28,915 nt of DNA from an uncultured Collinsella sp. GTDB taxonomy: Bacteria > Actinomycetota > Coriobacteriia > Coriobacteriales > Coriobacteriaceae. The stretch spans positions 1-28,915 of the forward strand of contig UQWQ01000016.1 in assembly GCA_900544755.1 (NCBI GenBank), in the 5' to 3' direction. This document shows, in pieces, positions 8,553 through 15,764 of this stretch (positions within the stretch are counted from its first letter, which is position 1; each line of letters begins with the position of its first letter). The position numbers were made by a program, and so were the translations under genes. The notes beneath the pieces were generated by a model. The model was not told the origin of the DNA and did no database searches. It was given only the letters and a program-made list of their open reading frames with translations.

Positions 8553-8673
8553 TACGCTGGTTACATTTTGGCGTCCTGCCGCCGTCCATGAGCGCTTTTG
8601 CACCGCTCGCCGGACTTCTGGATGCACCGCGTGCGACCACGGATAGTATGGTAAATACAAACAGCCCCCAGTG

Positions 8674-8711
8674 AACGGGTGCGGGTCACACAGACTCGCA
8701 CCCGTTTTCTT
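8674..8711 (+). terminator. Rho-independent terminator after thioredoxin
   Basis: A stem of about 13 bp (AACGGGTGCG paired with CGCACCCGTT plus inner GTC/GAC) closes on a short ACACA loop and is followed by TTTTCTT. It lies about 120 bp after the thioredoxin stop and 73 bp before the next gene. Confidence 0.8.
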
Positions 8712-8783
8712 ATGCGGTAGCGCCCCGCGCGGGCGTAGTAGAATCTGAGCCACTGGATTGCCCCGAGCATAAGGAGATTTCCC

Positions 8784-9032
8784 ATGCATGACGTCGGAAT
8801 GAACATGAGCCAGCTTGCCATGAGCGTCAAGCAGGTCGACGACACCATCGAGCTCGCTCACGAGTGGAGCCATCAGTTGCTGCATGCGACCGAAAATTTT
8901 GACATGGAGCGCATCGGCGCCAAGCTCGAGGCAGCCATGGCCGCGTTGCACGAGGCGCATGACGCGCTCGAGGGCTACGAGGAAGCCATCGAGGCCGACC
9001 ACAACTCCGTCGGCTCCGTGAAGCTGGTGTAA
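8784..9032 (+). CDS. Small helical protein of unknown function upstream of nikR (82 aa)
   Basis: Not recognised. A strong ribosome site (TAAGGAG) lies 9 bp before the ATG, and the next gene, nikR, begins 1 bp after its stop, so the two are surely co-translated. The sequence is mostly helix-forming and acidic, with many heptad-like hydrophobics (IGAKLEAAMAALHEAHDALE), and has six histidines plus several Met and Asp residues. Given the nickel-regulator partner, a role in nickel or hydrogenase biology is a fair guess by position only. No signal peptide, cysteine or membrane segment. Confidence 0.75.
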   Translation: MHDVGMNMSQLAMSVKQVDDTIELAHEWSHQLLHATENFDMERIGAKLEAAMAALHEAHDALEGYEEAIEADHNSVGSVKLV

Positions 9033-9033
9033 G

Positions 9034-9546
9034 GTGGCCGAACACGAGCACGGCTGCGGGTACGAGCACGAGCATCCGCACGGGGCGGACGGCGACGCGG
9101 GCTGCCACTGTAGTGGCTCCGGCTCCGAGCTGGTCCGTTTTTCGGTTACCGCACCGGACGACCTGCTGCGCCGTTTCGACGAACAGATCGCGCGCCGCGG
9201 CGACGTGGCCAACCGCTCCGAGGCCGTGCGCGACCTGATTCGCGCCTCGATCGCCAAGGAGCAGATGCGCACGCCCAATGAGCATGTTATCGGGTCGCTC
9301 ACCATGATCTACGACCACCATACCGGCGATCTGACGCGCCGTCTGGACGAAGTGCAGCACGACTACACCGACGAGATCGTATCGACCATGCACGTGCATC
9401 TGGATCACCACAACTGCTTGGAGATTCTGGCGCTCAAGGGTCGCGGCGAGCGCGTCTACGAACTAGCCGACCGCCTGCTGGGCCTGCGCGGCGTTAAGCA
9501 CGGCGAGCTCACGTGCGCCGCCACCAAGCAGAGCCTGGGGCTGTAG
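9034..9546 (+). CDS. nikR: NikR nickel-responsive regulator with His/Cys-rich N-terminus (170 aa)
   Basis: Ribbon-helix-helix DNA-binding regulator that tightens on DNA when nickel is bound, normally shutting off nickel uptake. Residues 1-31 form an extension rich in His and Cys (EHEHGCGYEHEHPHG, then GCHCSG: six His, three Cys). The RHH domain follows (ELVRFSVTAPDDLLRRFDEQ, NRSEAVRDLIR). The ACT-like nickel domain keeps all four expected ligands: the His of VQHDY, both His of MHVHLDHHNC, and its Cys (E. coli His76, His87, His89, Cys95). Family members are usually 130-145 aa, so the extension accounts for the extra length. The start is GTG, 1 bp after the previous stop. The hyp maturation genes follow, so it may control them as well as nickel transport. 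Confidence 0.94.
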   Translation: MAEHEHGCGYEHEHPHGADGDAGCHCSGSGSELVRFSVTAPDDLLRRFDEQIARRGDVANRSEAVRDLIRASIAKEQMRTPNEHVIGSLTMIYDHHTGDLTRRLDEVQHDYTDEIVSTMHVHLDHHNCLEILALKGRGERVYELADRLLGLRGVKHGELTCAATKQSLGL

Positions 9547-9564
9547 CGGGATTTCCCGCAGCGC

Positions 9565-9599
9565 ACCTGCCAAATAGGGACAGGTTTGTTTTGGCAGGT
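9565..9599 (+). promoter_or_regulatory. Candidate antiterminator hairpin upstream of hypF
   Basis: ACCTGCCAAA at 9565-9574 is the exact reverse complement of TTTGGCAGGT at 9590-9599, giving a 10-bp stem with a 15-nt loop. Its right arm overlaps the left arm of the terminator-like hairpin at 9578-9632, so the two structures cannot form together. That is the layout of an attenuator or riboswitch platform. It may instead be part of a dispersed palindromic repeat. Confidence 0.5.
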
Positions 9600-9638
9600 T
9601 TAGAAGTTTTACCCACCAAAACAAACCTGTCCTTTTTT
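9578..9638 (+). terminator. Strong hairpin plus T-run between nikR and hypF
   Basis: GGACAGGTTTGTTTTGG (9578-9594) pairs perfectly over 17 bp with CCAAAACAAACCTGTCC (9616-9632), with a 21-nt loop, followed by six T. By form it is an intrinsic terminator for the nikR transcript, 25 bp before the hypF ATG at 9664. The same arms look like a palindromic intergenic repeat, so it may also be a REP-like element. Confidence 0.75.
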
Positions 9639-9663
9639 GGTCGGTTTTGATGAGGGGTGTCGC

Positions 9664-12117
9664 ATGCGGCATGTGTATATTCATGTGACGGGCATTGTGC
9701 AGGGCGTTGGCATGCGACCGTTTGTGTATCGCGAGGCCATGGCGCATGGCATTTGCGGATGGGTGCTCAATGCGGGCGACGGCGTGCATATCGAGGCGCA
9801 CGCTCCGGCCGATGCGCTCGATGCTTTTGTTGCCGCGCTTTCTGAGCATGCGCCCGCGGCGGCTCGCGTTGAGCGAGTCGATGTTGCGGATTTGGGGCCT
9901 GGCGGCTGGAGCGCTGCCGATGAGCGGGGCTTTCGCATTGTGGCATCGCAGGATCAGACCGCTCATACCACGCTCGTCTCGCCCGATATCGCTACCTGTG
10001 ACGATTGCCTGCGCGAGTTGTTCGATCCCGCCGACCGACGCTATCACTACCCCTTTATCAACTGCACTAACTGCGGGCCGCGCTTTACCATCATCCGCTC
10101 GCTGCCTTACGATCGAGCGGCCACCTCGATGGATTGTTTTCCCATGTGTCCCAAGTGCGCCGCGGAGTATGCCGACCCACTCGACCGGCGTTTTCACGCG
10201 CAGCCCGATGCCTGCTTTGATTGCGGGCCGCATATTACCTGGCGCGAGGCGGCGGGCGACATGGAGCTCGAGGGTCTGGGGGCGATGCCGGCCGTCGGCA
10301 GCACGCGCGAAACCAGCGATGCCATTATTGACCGCTGTGTCGAGCTGCTGGCCAGCGGCGGTATTGTCGCCATCAAGGGCCTGGGCGGATTCCATCTGGC
10401 CTGCAACGCTGCCAATGAGCAGGCGGTGGTCGAGCTGCGCCGTCGCAAGCGCCGCAGTAACAAACCGCTTGCCGTTATGGTGCGCAGCCTTGCCGATACT
10501 GAACGCCTGTGCCATGTCGATGATGCCGAGCGCAGCTTGCTAACCGGTAGCATCCGCCCCATCGTGCTGCTGCGCCGCCGTGCTGTTGGCGAGGGAGATT
10601 CCCCCGACGGCCTTACACTCGCGCCATCCGTCGCACACGATCTACCCGAGCTCGGCGTCATGCTCCCCTATACACCGCTTCAGCATCTGCTGCTTGCAGC
10701 TGCCGCGTCGCACGACATGCACGCGCTGGTCATGACCAGCGGAAACCTGAGCGAGGAACCTATCGAGACCGACGATGCCCTTGCATGGGAACATCTTGTT
10801 GCCGCCGGCATTGCCGACGCGCTGCTCGGCAACGACCGCGCGATTCTCTCGCGCTACGACGACTCCGTGGTACGCGTGGTCGATGGCGCCGCCATGCCTG
10901 TGCGTCGCGCACGCGGATATGCGCCGCAGCCGTTAGCGCTGCCGGCGCTCGACGGCACTGCACCCTGCGTGCTCGCCTGCGGGCCGCAGCAAAAAGCTAC
11001 GATCGCGCTCACGCGCGAGGACGCCGACGGCCATGTGGCCTGTTTTGTGTCGCAGCATATCGGCGATGTCGAAAACGGCGAGACCTTCGATGCCTGGAAC
11101 GCCGCGCGCACGCGCTTGGAAGATCTCTTTGACTTGGCGCCCGCCGCCTTGGCCTGCGATTTACACCCCAGCTACCTATCGGGCCAGTGGGCACGCGAGC
11201 AGGCGCGAAAATGCAATCTGCCACTCGTCGAGGTGCAGCACCATCATGCGCATATCGCGAGCGTGATGGCCGAGGCCATCGCCGCGGGCCAGCTTACAAC
11301 CGACGCGCGTGTCCTTGGCATCGCCTTTGACGGCACCGGCGCCGGCACCGATGGGACCATTTGGGGCGGCGAGTTTCTTGTTGCCGGCCTTGCCGATTTT
11401 GAACGCGCCGCGCACCTGCGCACCTGGGCGCTCCCCGGCGGGGCGGCCTCCGTGCGCGACGCCCGCCGCAATGCCTTTGCCCTGCTGAGCGAGCTCGGCC
11501 TGCTCGAGCACCCGGGTGCCGCGGGGCTATTGGGCGCCCTCGACGAGCAAACGCGCAGCGTGACAGCCACCATGATCGAGCGCGGCATCAACAGCCCGCG
11601 TACCAGCAGCATGGGGCGTCTCTTTGATGCCGCGGCGGCAATTCTGGGCATCTGCGACAAGGCAACCTACGAGGGCGAGCCCGCCATCGAACTCGAAGCC
11701 GCCGCCTGGCCCGCGCTCGGCGGTAAGACCGTTCGTCTCGACGGCAATCATGCAGGCGTATTCACGTCTGCCGACGACTCCCCCATCTTGGACCCCCAAC
11801 CGCTCATCGAATCTCTTCTGAATGGAATTGAGGCAGGCACGCCGGCCGACAGGCTCGCCCTCGAGTTTCACATCGCCATTACGCACGCTACGACCCACAT
11901 CGCGTGCGAGATCTGCAATCGCGAAAACCTCGATACCGTCGCGCTCTCGGGCGGTGTGTTCATGAACCGGCTTTTGCTTCAGCTCCTTACCCACGAACTC
12001 AAAGACGCCGGTCTTGCCGTCTTGGTCCCCCATACTGTGCCCGTCAACGACGGCTGCATCGCCTACGGTCAGGCCGACATCGCTCGCGCTCGCCTCGCGC
12101 AGACAGCATCGCGATAG
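9664..12117 (+). CDS. hypF: HypF carbamoyltransferase, hydrogenase maturation (817 aa)
   Basis: Makes the cyanide ligands of [NiFe]-hydrogenase: it activates carbamoyl phosphate and loads the carbamoyl group onto the C-terminal Cys of HypE. All four family parts are present in order: acylphosphatase domain (1-90, with IVQGVGMRPFVYREA), two zinc-finger pairs (Cys112/115 with Cys134/137, then Cys162/165 with Cys184/187), a YrdC-like domain (about 218-400, starting ASGGIVAIKGLGGFH), and a Kae1-like domain with the metal motif EVQHHHAHIASVMAE near residue 525. Full length is about 750-820 aa, so it is complete. The start at MRHVYIH is preferred, with GAGGGG upstream; nine residues could be added from an earlier ATG. 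hypC follows 130 bp later. Confidence 0.96.
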   Translation: MRHVYIHVTGIVQGVGMRPFVYREAMAHGICGWVLNAGDGVHIEAHAPADALDAFVAALSEHAPAAARVERVDVADLGPGGWSAADERGFRIVASQDQTAHTTLVSPDIATCDDCLRELFDPADRRYHYPFINCTNCGPRFTIIRSLPYDRAATSMDCFPMCPKCAAEYADPLDRRFHAQPDACFDCGPHITWREAAGDMELEGLGAMPAVGSTRETSDAIIDRCVELLASGGIVAIKGLGGFHLACNAANEQAVVELRRRKRRSNKPLAVMVRSLADTERLCHVDDAERSLLTGSIRPIVLLRRRAVGEGDSPDGLTLAPSVAHDLPELGVMLPYTPLQHLLLAAAASHDMHALVMTSGNLSEEPIETDDALAWEHLVAAGIADALLGNDRAILSRYDDSVVRVVDGAAMPVRRARGYAPQPLALPALDGTAPCVLACGPQQKATIALTREDADGHVACFVSQHIGDVENGETFDAWNAARTRLEDLFDLAPAALACDLHPSYLSGQWAREQARKCNLPLVEVQHHHAHIASVMAEAIAAGQLTTDARVLGIAFDGTGAGTDGTIWGGEFLVAGLADFERAAHLRTWALPGGAASVRDARRNAFALLSELGLLEHPGAAGLLGALDEQTRSVTATMIERGINSPRTSSMGRLFDAAAAILGICDKATYEGEPAIELEAAAWPALGGKTVRLDGNHAGVFTSADDSPILDPQPLIESLLNGIEAGTPADRLALEFHIAITHATTHIACEICNRENLDTVALSGGVFMNRLLLQLLTHELKDAGLAVLVPHTVPVNDGCIAYGQADIARARLAQTASR

Positions 12118-12247
12118 GCGTTTTGCCAGCCTGCGCGCCGCCGTCTCACAGGTGTAACGCGTTTGCTCGTGACTCCCGCGAGCGCTACCATCAACTGATG
12201 GGTAATTAGGCGCCTATCCAGCGCAAAACGTATAAAAGGGGAACATT

Positions 12248-12508
12248 ATGTGCCTTGCCGTTCCCGGTAAAGTGGTCAAACGCGACGACGACCTTAAGGC
12301 GACCGTCGACATGATGGGCATCGAGCGCCCCGTTTCGCTGCGCCTCGTGCCGACGGCACAGGTAGGCGACTATATTCTCGTGCACGCCGGCTTTGGCATT
12401 CAGATTGTCGACGAGCAGGAAGCCCAAGAGACACTCGAGCTCGTCAATACCATGACCGAGCTGGCCGAAGAGGACCAGCTCGCCACTAACCCGGCCGAGG
12501 CATACTAG
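12248..12508 (+). CDS. hypC: HypC/HupF hydrogenase maturation chaperone (86 aa)
   Basis: Small chaperone that holds the iron with its CO and CN ligands together with HypD and escorts it to the hydrogenase large subunit. The signature MCLAVPGKV is exact, with essential Cys2. The body is a short beta barrel (YILVHAGFGIQIVDE) and a typical acidic helical tail. AAAGGGGAAC precedes the ATG. Its TAG overlaps the GTG of hypD, so hypC and hypD are coupled, matching their known complex. It may have its own promoter in the 130-bp gap after hypF. Confidence 0.96.
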   Translation: MCLAVPGKVVKRDDDLKATVDMMGIERPVSLRLVPTAQVGDYILVHAGFGIQIVDEQEAQETLELVNTMTELAEEDQLATNPAEAY

Positions 12509-13620
12509 TGGCGGCGGCGCAGCCGGTTCGCTCCGGTATCGACTTTTCGGCATTTCGCGACCCCAAGCTGGCTCGCGAGCTCATCGATCGTATTCATGAG
12601 CTTGTCGGCGACCGCGCCATTAACCTTATGGAAGTCTGTGGCACGCATACCGTGAGCATCGGACGCTATGGCTTTCGCTCCATTATGCCTGCCGGGCTCA
12701 AACTGCTGAGCGGTCCGGGTTGCCCCGTCTGCGTTACCGCCAACCGCGATATCGACCATGCAATCGCGCTCGCCAAGATGGACGGCGCCATCATCACCAC
12801 CTTTGGCGACATGATGCGCGTGCCCGGGTCGTCTACCTCGCTCGCCGCGCAAAAGGCGGCGGGGCGCGATATTCGCATTGTGTACTCCCCGCTCGATGCA
12901 CTCGATATCGCCGAACATAACCCCGATCGCCCGGTCATCTTTATGGGCGTCGGCTTTGAGACCACGACGCCCGCCATCGCCGCCGCCATCCTGGAGGCAG
13001 ACGCGCGCGGGCTGCAGAATTTCTCGGTCTACTGTGCTCATAAGACCACGCCGCCGGCGCTACGAGCCATCGCCAACGATCCCGAGACCACTATCGACGG
13101 CTTTATCCTGCCGGGGCACGTCGCCACCATCACGGGCTTAGCTCCCTTTGGCTTTTTGGTCGACGAGTTTAAGACCCCGGGCGTGGTCACGGGATTTGAG
13201 CCGGTCGATATCCTGCAGGGCATCTGCATGCTGGTCCAAATGGTTGTCGAGAGCAGGCCGACGATCGACAATGCCTACCGCCGCGGCGTCAATGCGAACG
13301 GCAACCCCGTGGCGCGCCAGCTGGTCGAGCAGGTGTTTGAGCCGTGCGACACCACGTGGCGCGGACTGGGACCGATTGCGGCTTCGGGTCTTTCCATCCG
13401 ACCCGAATTCGCGCGCTTTGATGCCGGCGCCCGCTTTGATGTGCCCGTTGAGGCGACGGTCGAGCCACGCGGGTGCCGCTGCGGCGACGTGCTGCGCGGA
13501 GCCATCACGCCGAGCGACTGCCCGCTGTTCGGCCACGCATGTACGCCCGAACACCCCGTCGGCCCCTGCATGGTGAGCTCCGAAGGCAGCTGCGCGGCGT
13601 ACTTTAGATACCGCGACTAG
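12508..13620 (+). CDS. hypD: HypD, Fe-S scaffold for hydrogenase Fe(CN)2CO assembly (370 aa)
   Basis: Iron-sulfur scaffold on which the Fe(CN)2CO unit is built with HypC and HypE. The conserved elements are present: LMEVCGTHTVSIGR, GPGCPVCVT, FGDMMRVPGS, and a C-terminal cysteine cluster (PRGCRCGDVLRG, PSDCPLFGHACTPE and a final GSCAAYFRY) that holds the [4Fe-4S] cluster. Length is standard. The start is GTG overlapping the hypC stop by one base. hypE begins 48 bp after its end. Confidence 0.96.
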   Translation: MAAAQPVRSGIDFSAFRDPKLARELIDRIHELVGDRAINLMEVCGTHTVSIGRYGFRSIMPAGLKLLSGPGCPVCVTANRDIDHAIALAKMDGAIITTFGDMMRVPGSSTSLAAQKAAGRDIRIVYSPLDALDIAEHNPDRPVIFMGVGFETTTPAIAAAILEADARGLQNFSVYCAHKTTPPALRAIANDPETTIDGFILPGHVATITGLAPFGFLVDEFKTPGVVTGFEPVDILQGICMLVQMVVESRPTIDNAYRRGVNANGNPVARQLVEQVFEPCDTTWRGLGPIAASGLSIRPEFARFDAGARFDVPVEATVEPRGCRCGDVLRGAITPSDCPLFGHACTPEHPVGPCMVSSEGSCAAYFRYRD

Positions 13621-13668
13621 CCCGGACGCCCCCGCGTACCGGCACCACCCACGATTGGAGTTTTCGAT

Positions 13669-14703
13669 ATGTCCCGTAATGCCACCGATAGCACTGTCCT
13701 GCTGGGCCACGGCTCCGGCGGCCAGATGATGAAGCGCATTATCGATGAGGTCTTTCTGGATGCCTTTGGGTCGCCCGAGCTGCTCGCGGGCAACGATGCC
13801 GGCGTCGCTGCGCTGCCCGCAAGCGGGCGAATCGCCATGTCGACCGACAGCTTTGTGGTAACGCCGCAGTTCTTCCCCGGCGGCAATATCGGCCGCCTCG
13901 CCGTATGTGGAACCGTCAACGACGTCGCGACCTCGGGCGCCAACGTACGCTACCTCTCATGCGGCTTTATCCTCGAAGAGGGCTATCCCATGGACAAGCT
14001 CCGCCGGATCGTTCAGACCATGGCCGAAACGGCACATGAGGCAGGCGTGAAGATTATCACCGGCGACACCAAGGTGGTCGAGCGTGGAGGTGCCGACGGC
14101 GTCTACATCAATACCGCCGGCGTGGGCGAGGTGCCCGCAGGCGTGACGCTCAGCGGTGCCAACTGCCGGCCCGGCGACGCCATCCTGGTATCGGGTACGC
14201 TAGGCGACCACGGCATCGCCATCATGAGCCAGCGCGAGGGCCTGGCGTTTTCGAGCACCATCGAAAGCGACGCCGCACCGCTCAATCATCTGATTGCCGA
14301 CGTGCTCGCCGCCGCCCCCGACACCCGCTGCTTCCGCGACCCCACGCGCGGCGGTCTGGCATCCACGCTCAACGAGTTTGCCCAGGCCAGCGGCGTTGCC
14401 ATGGAGATCGACGAGGATGCTGTGCCCGTGCGCCCCGACGTGCAGGCGGCATGTGCGATGCTCGGCTACGATGTGCTGCAGGTAGCAAACGAGGGCAAGA
14501 TGGTTGCCGTGGTGCCGGCCGAGCAGGCCGATGCCGCACTGACGGCCATGCGCGCCGCGCGCTACGGCGAGAACGCCGCCGTCATCGGTCGCGTGCTGCC
14601 GCTTGCCGAGGGCGCCCGTCCCGCCGTGCGCGTGCGCACCGGCTGGGGCTCGACCCGTATCCTCGACATGCTCGTAGGAGAGCAGCTGCCGAGGATTTGC
14701 TAG
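13669..14703 (+). CDS. hypE: HypE, thiocarbamate dehydratase (344 aa)
   Basis: PurM-like ATPase that dehydrates the carbamoyl group placed on its last Cys by HypF, turning it into thiocyanate and donating cyanide to iron on HypC-HypD. It shows the glycine-rich start LLGHGSGGQMMKRI, the ATP-site FFPGGNIGRLAVCGTVND, RDPTRGGLASTLNE, and the required C-terminal end LPRIC with the carrier Cys as last residue. Full length. The last 57 bp of the gene are repeated at 21734-21790 in a diverged copy. No hypA, hypB or hydrogenase structural genes are in the window. Confidence 0.96.
   Translation: MSRNATDSTVLLGHGSGGQMMKRIIDEVFLDAFGSPELLAGNDAGVAALPASGRIAMSTDSFVVTPQFFPGGNIGRLAVCGTVNDVATSGANVRYLSCGFILEEGYPMDKLRRIVQTMAETAHEAGVKIITGDTKVVERGGADGVYINTAGVGEVPAGVTLSGANCRPGDAILVSGTLGDHGIAIMSQREGLAFSSTIESDAAPLNHLIADVLAAAPDTRCFRDPTRGGLASTLNEFAQASGVAMEIDEDAVPVRPDVQAACAMLGYDVLQVANEGKMVAVVPAEQADAALTAMRAARYGENAAVIGRVLPLAEGARPAVRVRTGWGSTRILDMLVGEQLPRIC
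14647..14703 (+). repeat. hypE 3'-end direct repeat, copy 1 (in the intact gene)
   Basis: The last 57 bases of hypE, coding GSTRILDMLVGEQLPRIC and the stop. A second copy in the same orientation at 21734-21790 matches at 52 of 57 positions by eye. The two copies flank a 7-kb block with the PTS operon and its regulator. Confidence 0.88.
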
Positions 14704-14876
14704 CGGGCGAGCGCCGGCCGGCGCGGCTTCGCTCCGCCACCAGGCCGTCGTCCCGCCCTGCCCGATCCGCTGCCACCCCAAGATTGAGCGAGCCAAATGT
14801 TCACCCTGGAAATGAGCGGGGCACACGTGCGGCAGAGAGCATGTAAATCGACGAATGCATTTCCCCCAAATATCAA

Positions 14877-14918
14877 AAAGCCCCGCGACCGGGCTGAAAT
14901 CGGTCGCGGGGCTTTGCA
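14877..14918. terminator. Bidirectional terminator between hypE and the membrane protein gene
   Basis: AAAGCCCCGCGACC (14877-14890) pairs perfectly with GGTCGCGGGGCTTT (14902-14915). A/T-rich flanks on both sides allow it to end both the hyp transcript and the convergent membrane-protein transcript. The 170 bp between it and the hypE stop hold no gene. Confidence 0.82.
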
Positions 14919-14938
14919 TTTTCAAGCTTTGCTGTTGT

Positions 14939-15379
14939 CTACGCTCTGAACTTTGGATACGTCAGCAGCATGAGCGCGACGCTCACGCCCAGCTGCATGA
15001 GAATCTGGCGCACGTCGCCGGCACCTCCTAACGCCGCGGCGCGAACCAGATTGGCGACGCCGAGTGGCATGCCGCCGCCAAACCAGAGCGAAAGACCTAG
15101 CAGCACCTTGTCACCCATATCAGGCTCAAAGGGCACCGAGGCCACCACCGCCCGATACGCTCGCACCTCAAGGAAGATCAACGCCACGATGAGCAGCAAG
15201 GTAACGAGCATCGACGCAATCGATGCAGAGGACGCCGCAGAGCCCGTAAGCTCGCCCACAGTCGCATCCATAAGTAGAACGCCCACCGCATAAATCAGTG
15301 ACATGACCCCCAGGGTCGTAAGCGCCGAACGCGCCCCAACGCGCCCCGCGCCCCTAGCGCCAACGTTTCTTGCCGTCAT
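14939..15379 (-). CDS. Small four-helix membrane protein of unknown function (146 aa)
   Basis: Not recognised. Four hydrophobic segments are apparent at about residues 19-37, 54-72, 91-112 and 124-140, with an Arg-rich N-terminus (MTARNVGARGAGRVGARS) that should stay in the cytoplasm. The start at 15379 is set by AGGGAGGTTAACG directly before the ATG; the longer open frame upstream runs through a hairpin and is not gene-like. It is downstream of HPr on the same strand, separated by a GC-rich hairpin at 15401-15426, so it is either the last gene of the PTS operon or separately expressed. No motif points to a substrate. Confidence 0.75.
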   Translation of the reverse strand: MTARNVGARGAGRVGARSALTTLGVMSLIYAVGVLLMDATVGELTGSAASSASIASMLVTLLLIVALIFLEVRAYRAVVASVPFEPDMGDKVLLGLSLWFGGGMPLGVANLVRAAALGGAGDVRQILMQLGVSVALMLLTYPKFRA

Positions 15380-15400
15380 CGTTAACCTCCCTAAGCAAAG

Positions 15401-15426
15401 GGCCCGCCGGCGCGCACCGGCGGGCC
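15401..15426 (-). terminator. GC-rich hairpin after HPr
   Basis: GGCCCGCCGG (15401-15410) pairs perfectly with CCGGCGGGCC (15417-15426) around a 6-nt loop. Read on the minus strand it is followed by CTTTGCTT, a weak U-tract, so it probably ends or reduces transcription after HPr. Confidence 0.6.
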
Positions 15427-15488
15427 AATCTTTCTGGAGCCAGCCCACCTTGGGTGGCCCAAAGCGCATCGGCGCGGCTTTTGCCCGC

Positions 15489-15755
15489 CTACTCCCCGCA
15501 GCCACTCTCGACAAGCGCCACGAGGGCATCGACGGCGGCCGCCTCGTCGGCGCCGTCGGCCGCAATCACAATCTCGCAACCGCAGATCATCCCCAGGCTC
15601 ATGACCATCAAGATAGACTTGGCGTCCTTGGCGTCTCCGCCCACCTTGCCAACGGTGATCGAGCTCTCGTACTTGCTTGCCTCCTGCACAAACAGCGACG
15701 CAGGACGCGCGTGGATACCGCTCGGATTCTTGACGACCGTCGTCTTGGAAACCAT
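15489..15755 (-). CDS. ptsH: HPr-family phosphocarrier (88 aa)
   Basis: General PTS phosphocarrier that moves phosphate from enzyme I to EIIA proteins. The active site is intact (NPSGIHARPAS, His15), and the regulatory serine region is present (DAKSILMVMSLGM, Ser47), so control by HPr kinase is possible. Length is standard. AAGGAGCAGAG precedes the ATG. It lies 9 bp after the glucosidase stop, inside a sugar-specific operon and without enzyme I next to it, which is unusual: ptsH normally sits with ptsI. It may be a dedicated or second HPr, or the only one; the window cannot tell. Confidence 0.93.
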   Translation of the reverse strand: MVSKTTVVKNPSGIHARPASLFVQEASKYESSITVGKVGGDAKDAKSILMVMSLGMICGCEIVIAADGADEAAAVDALVALVESGCGE

Positions 15756-15764
15756 CTCTGCTCC

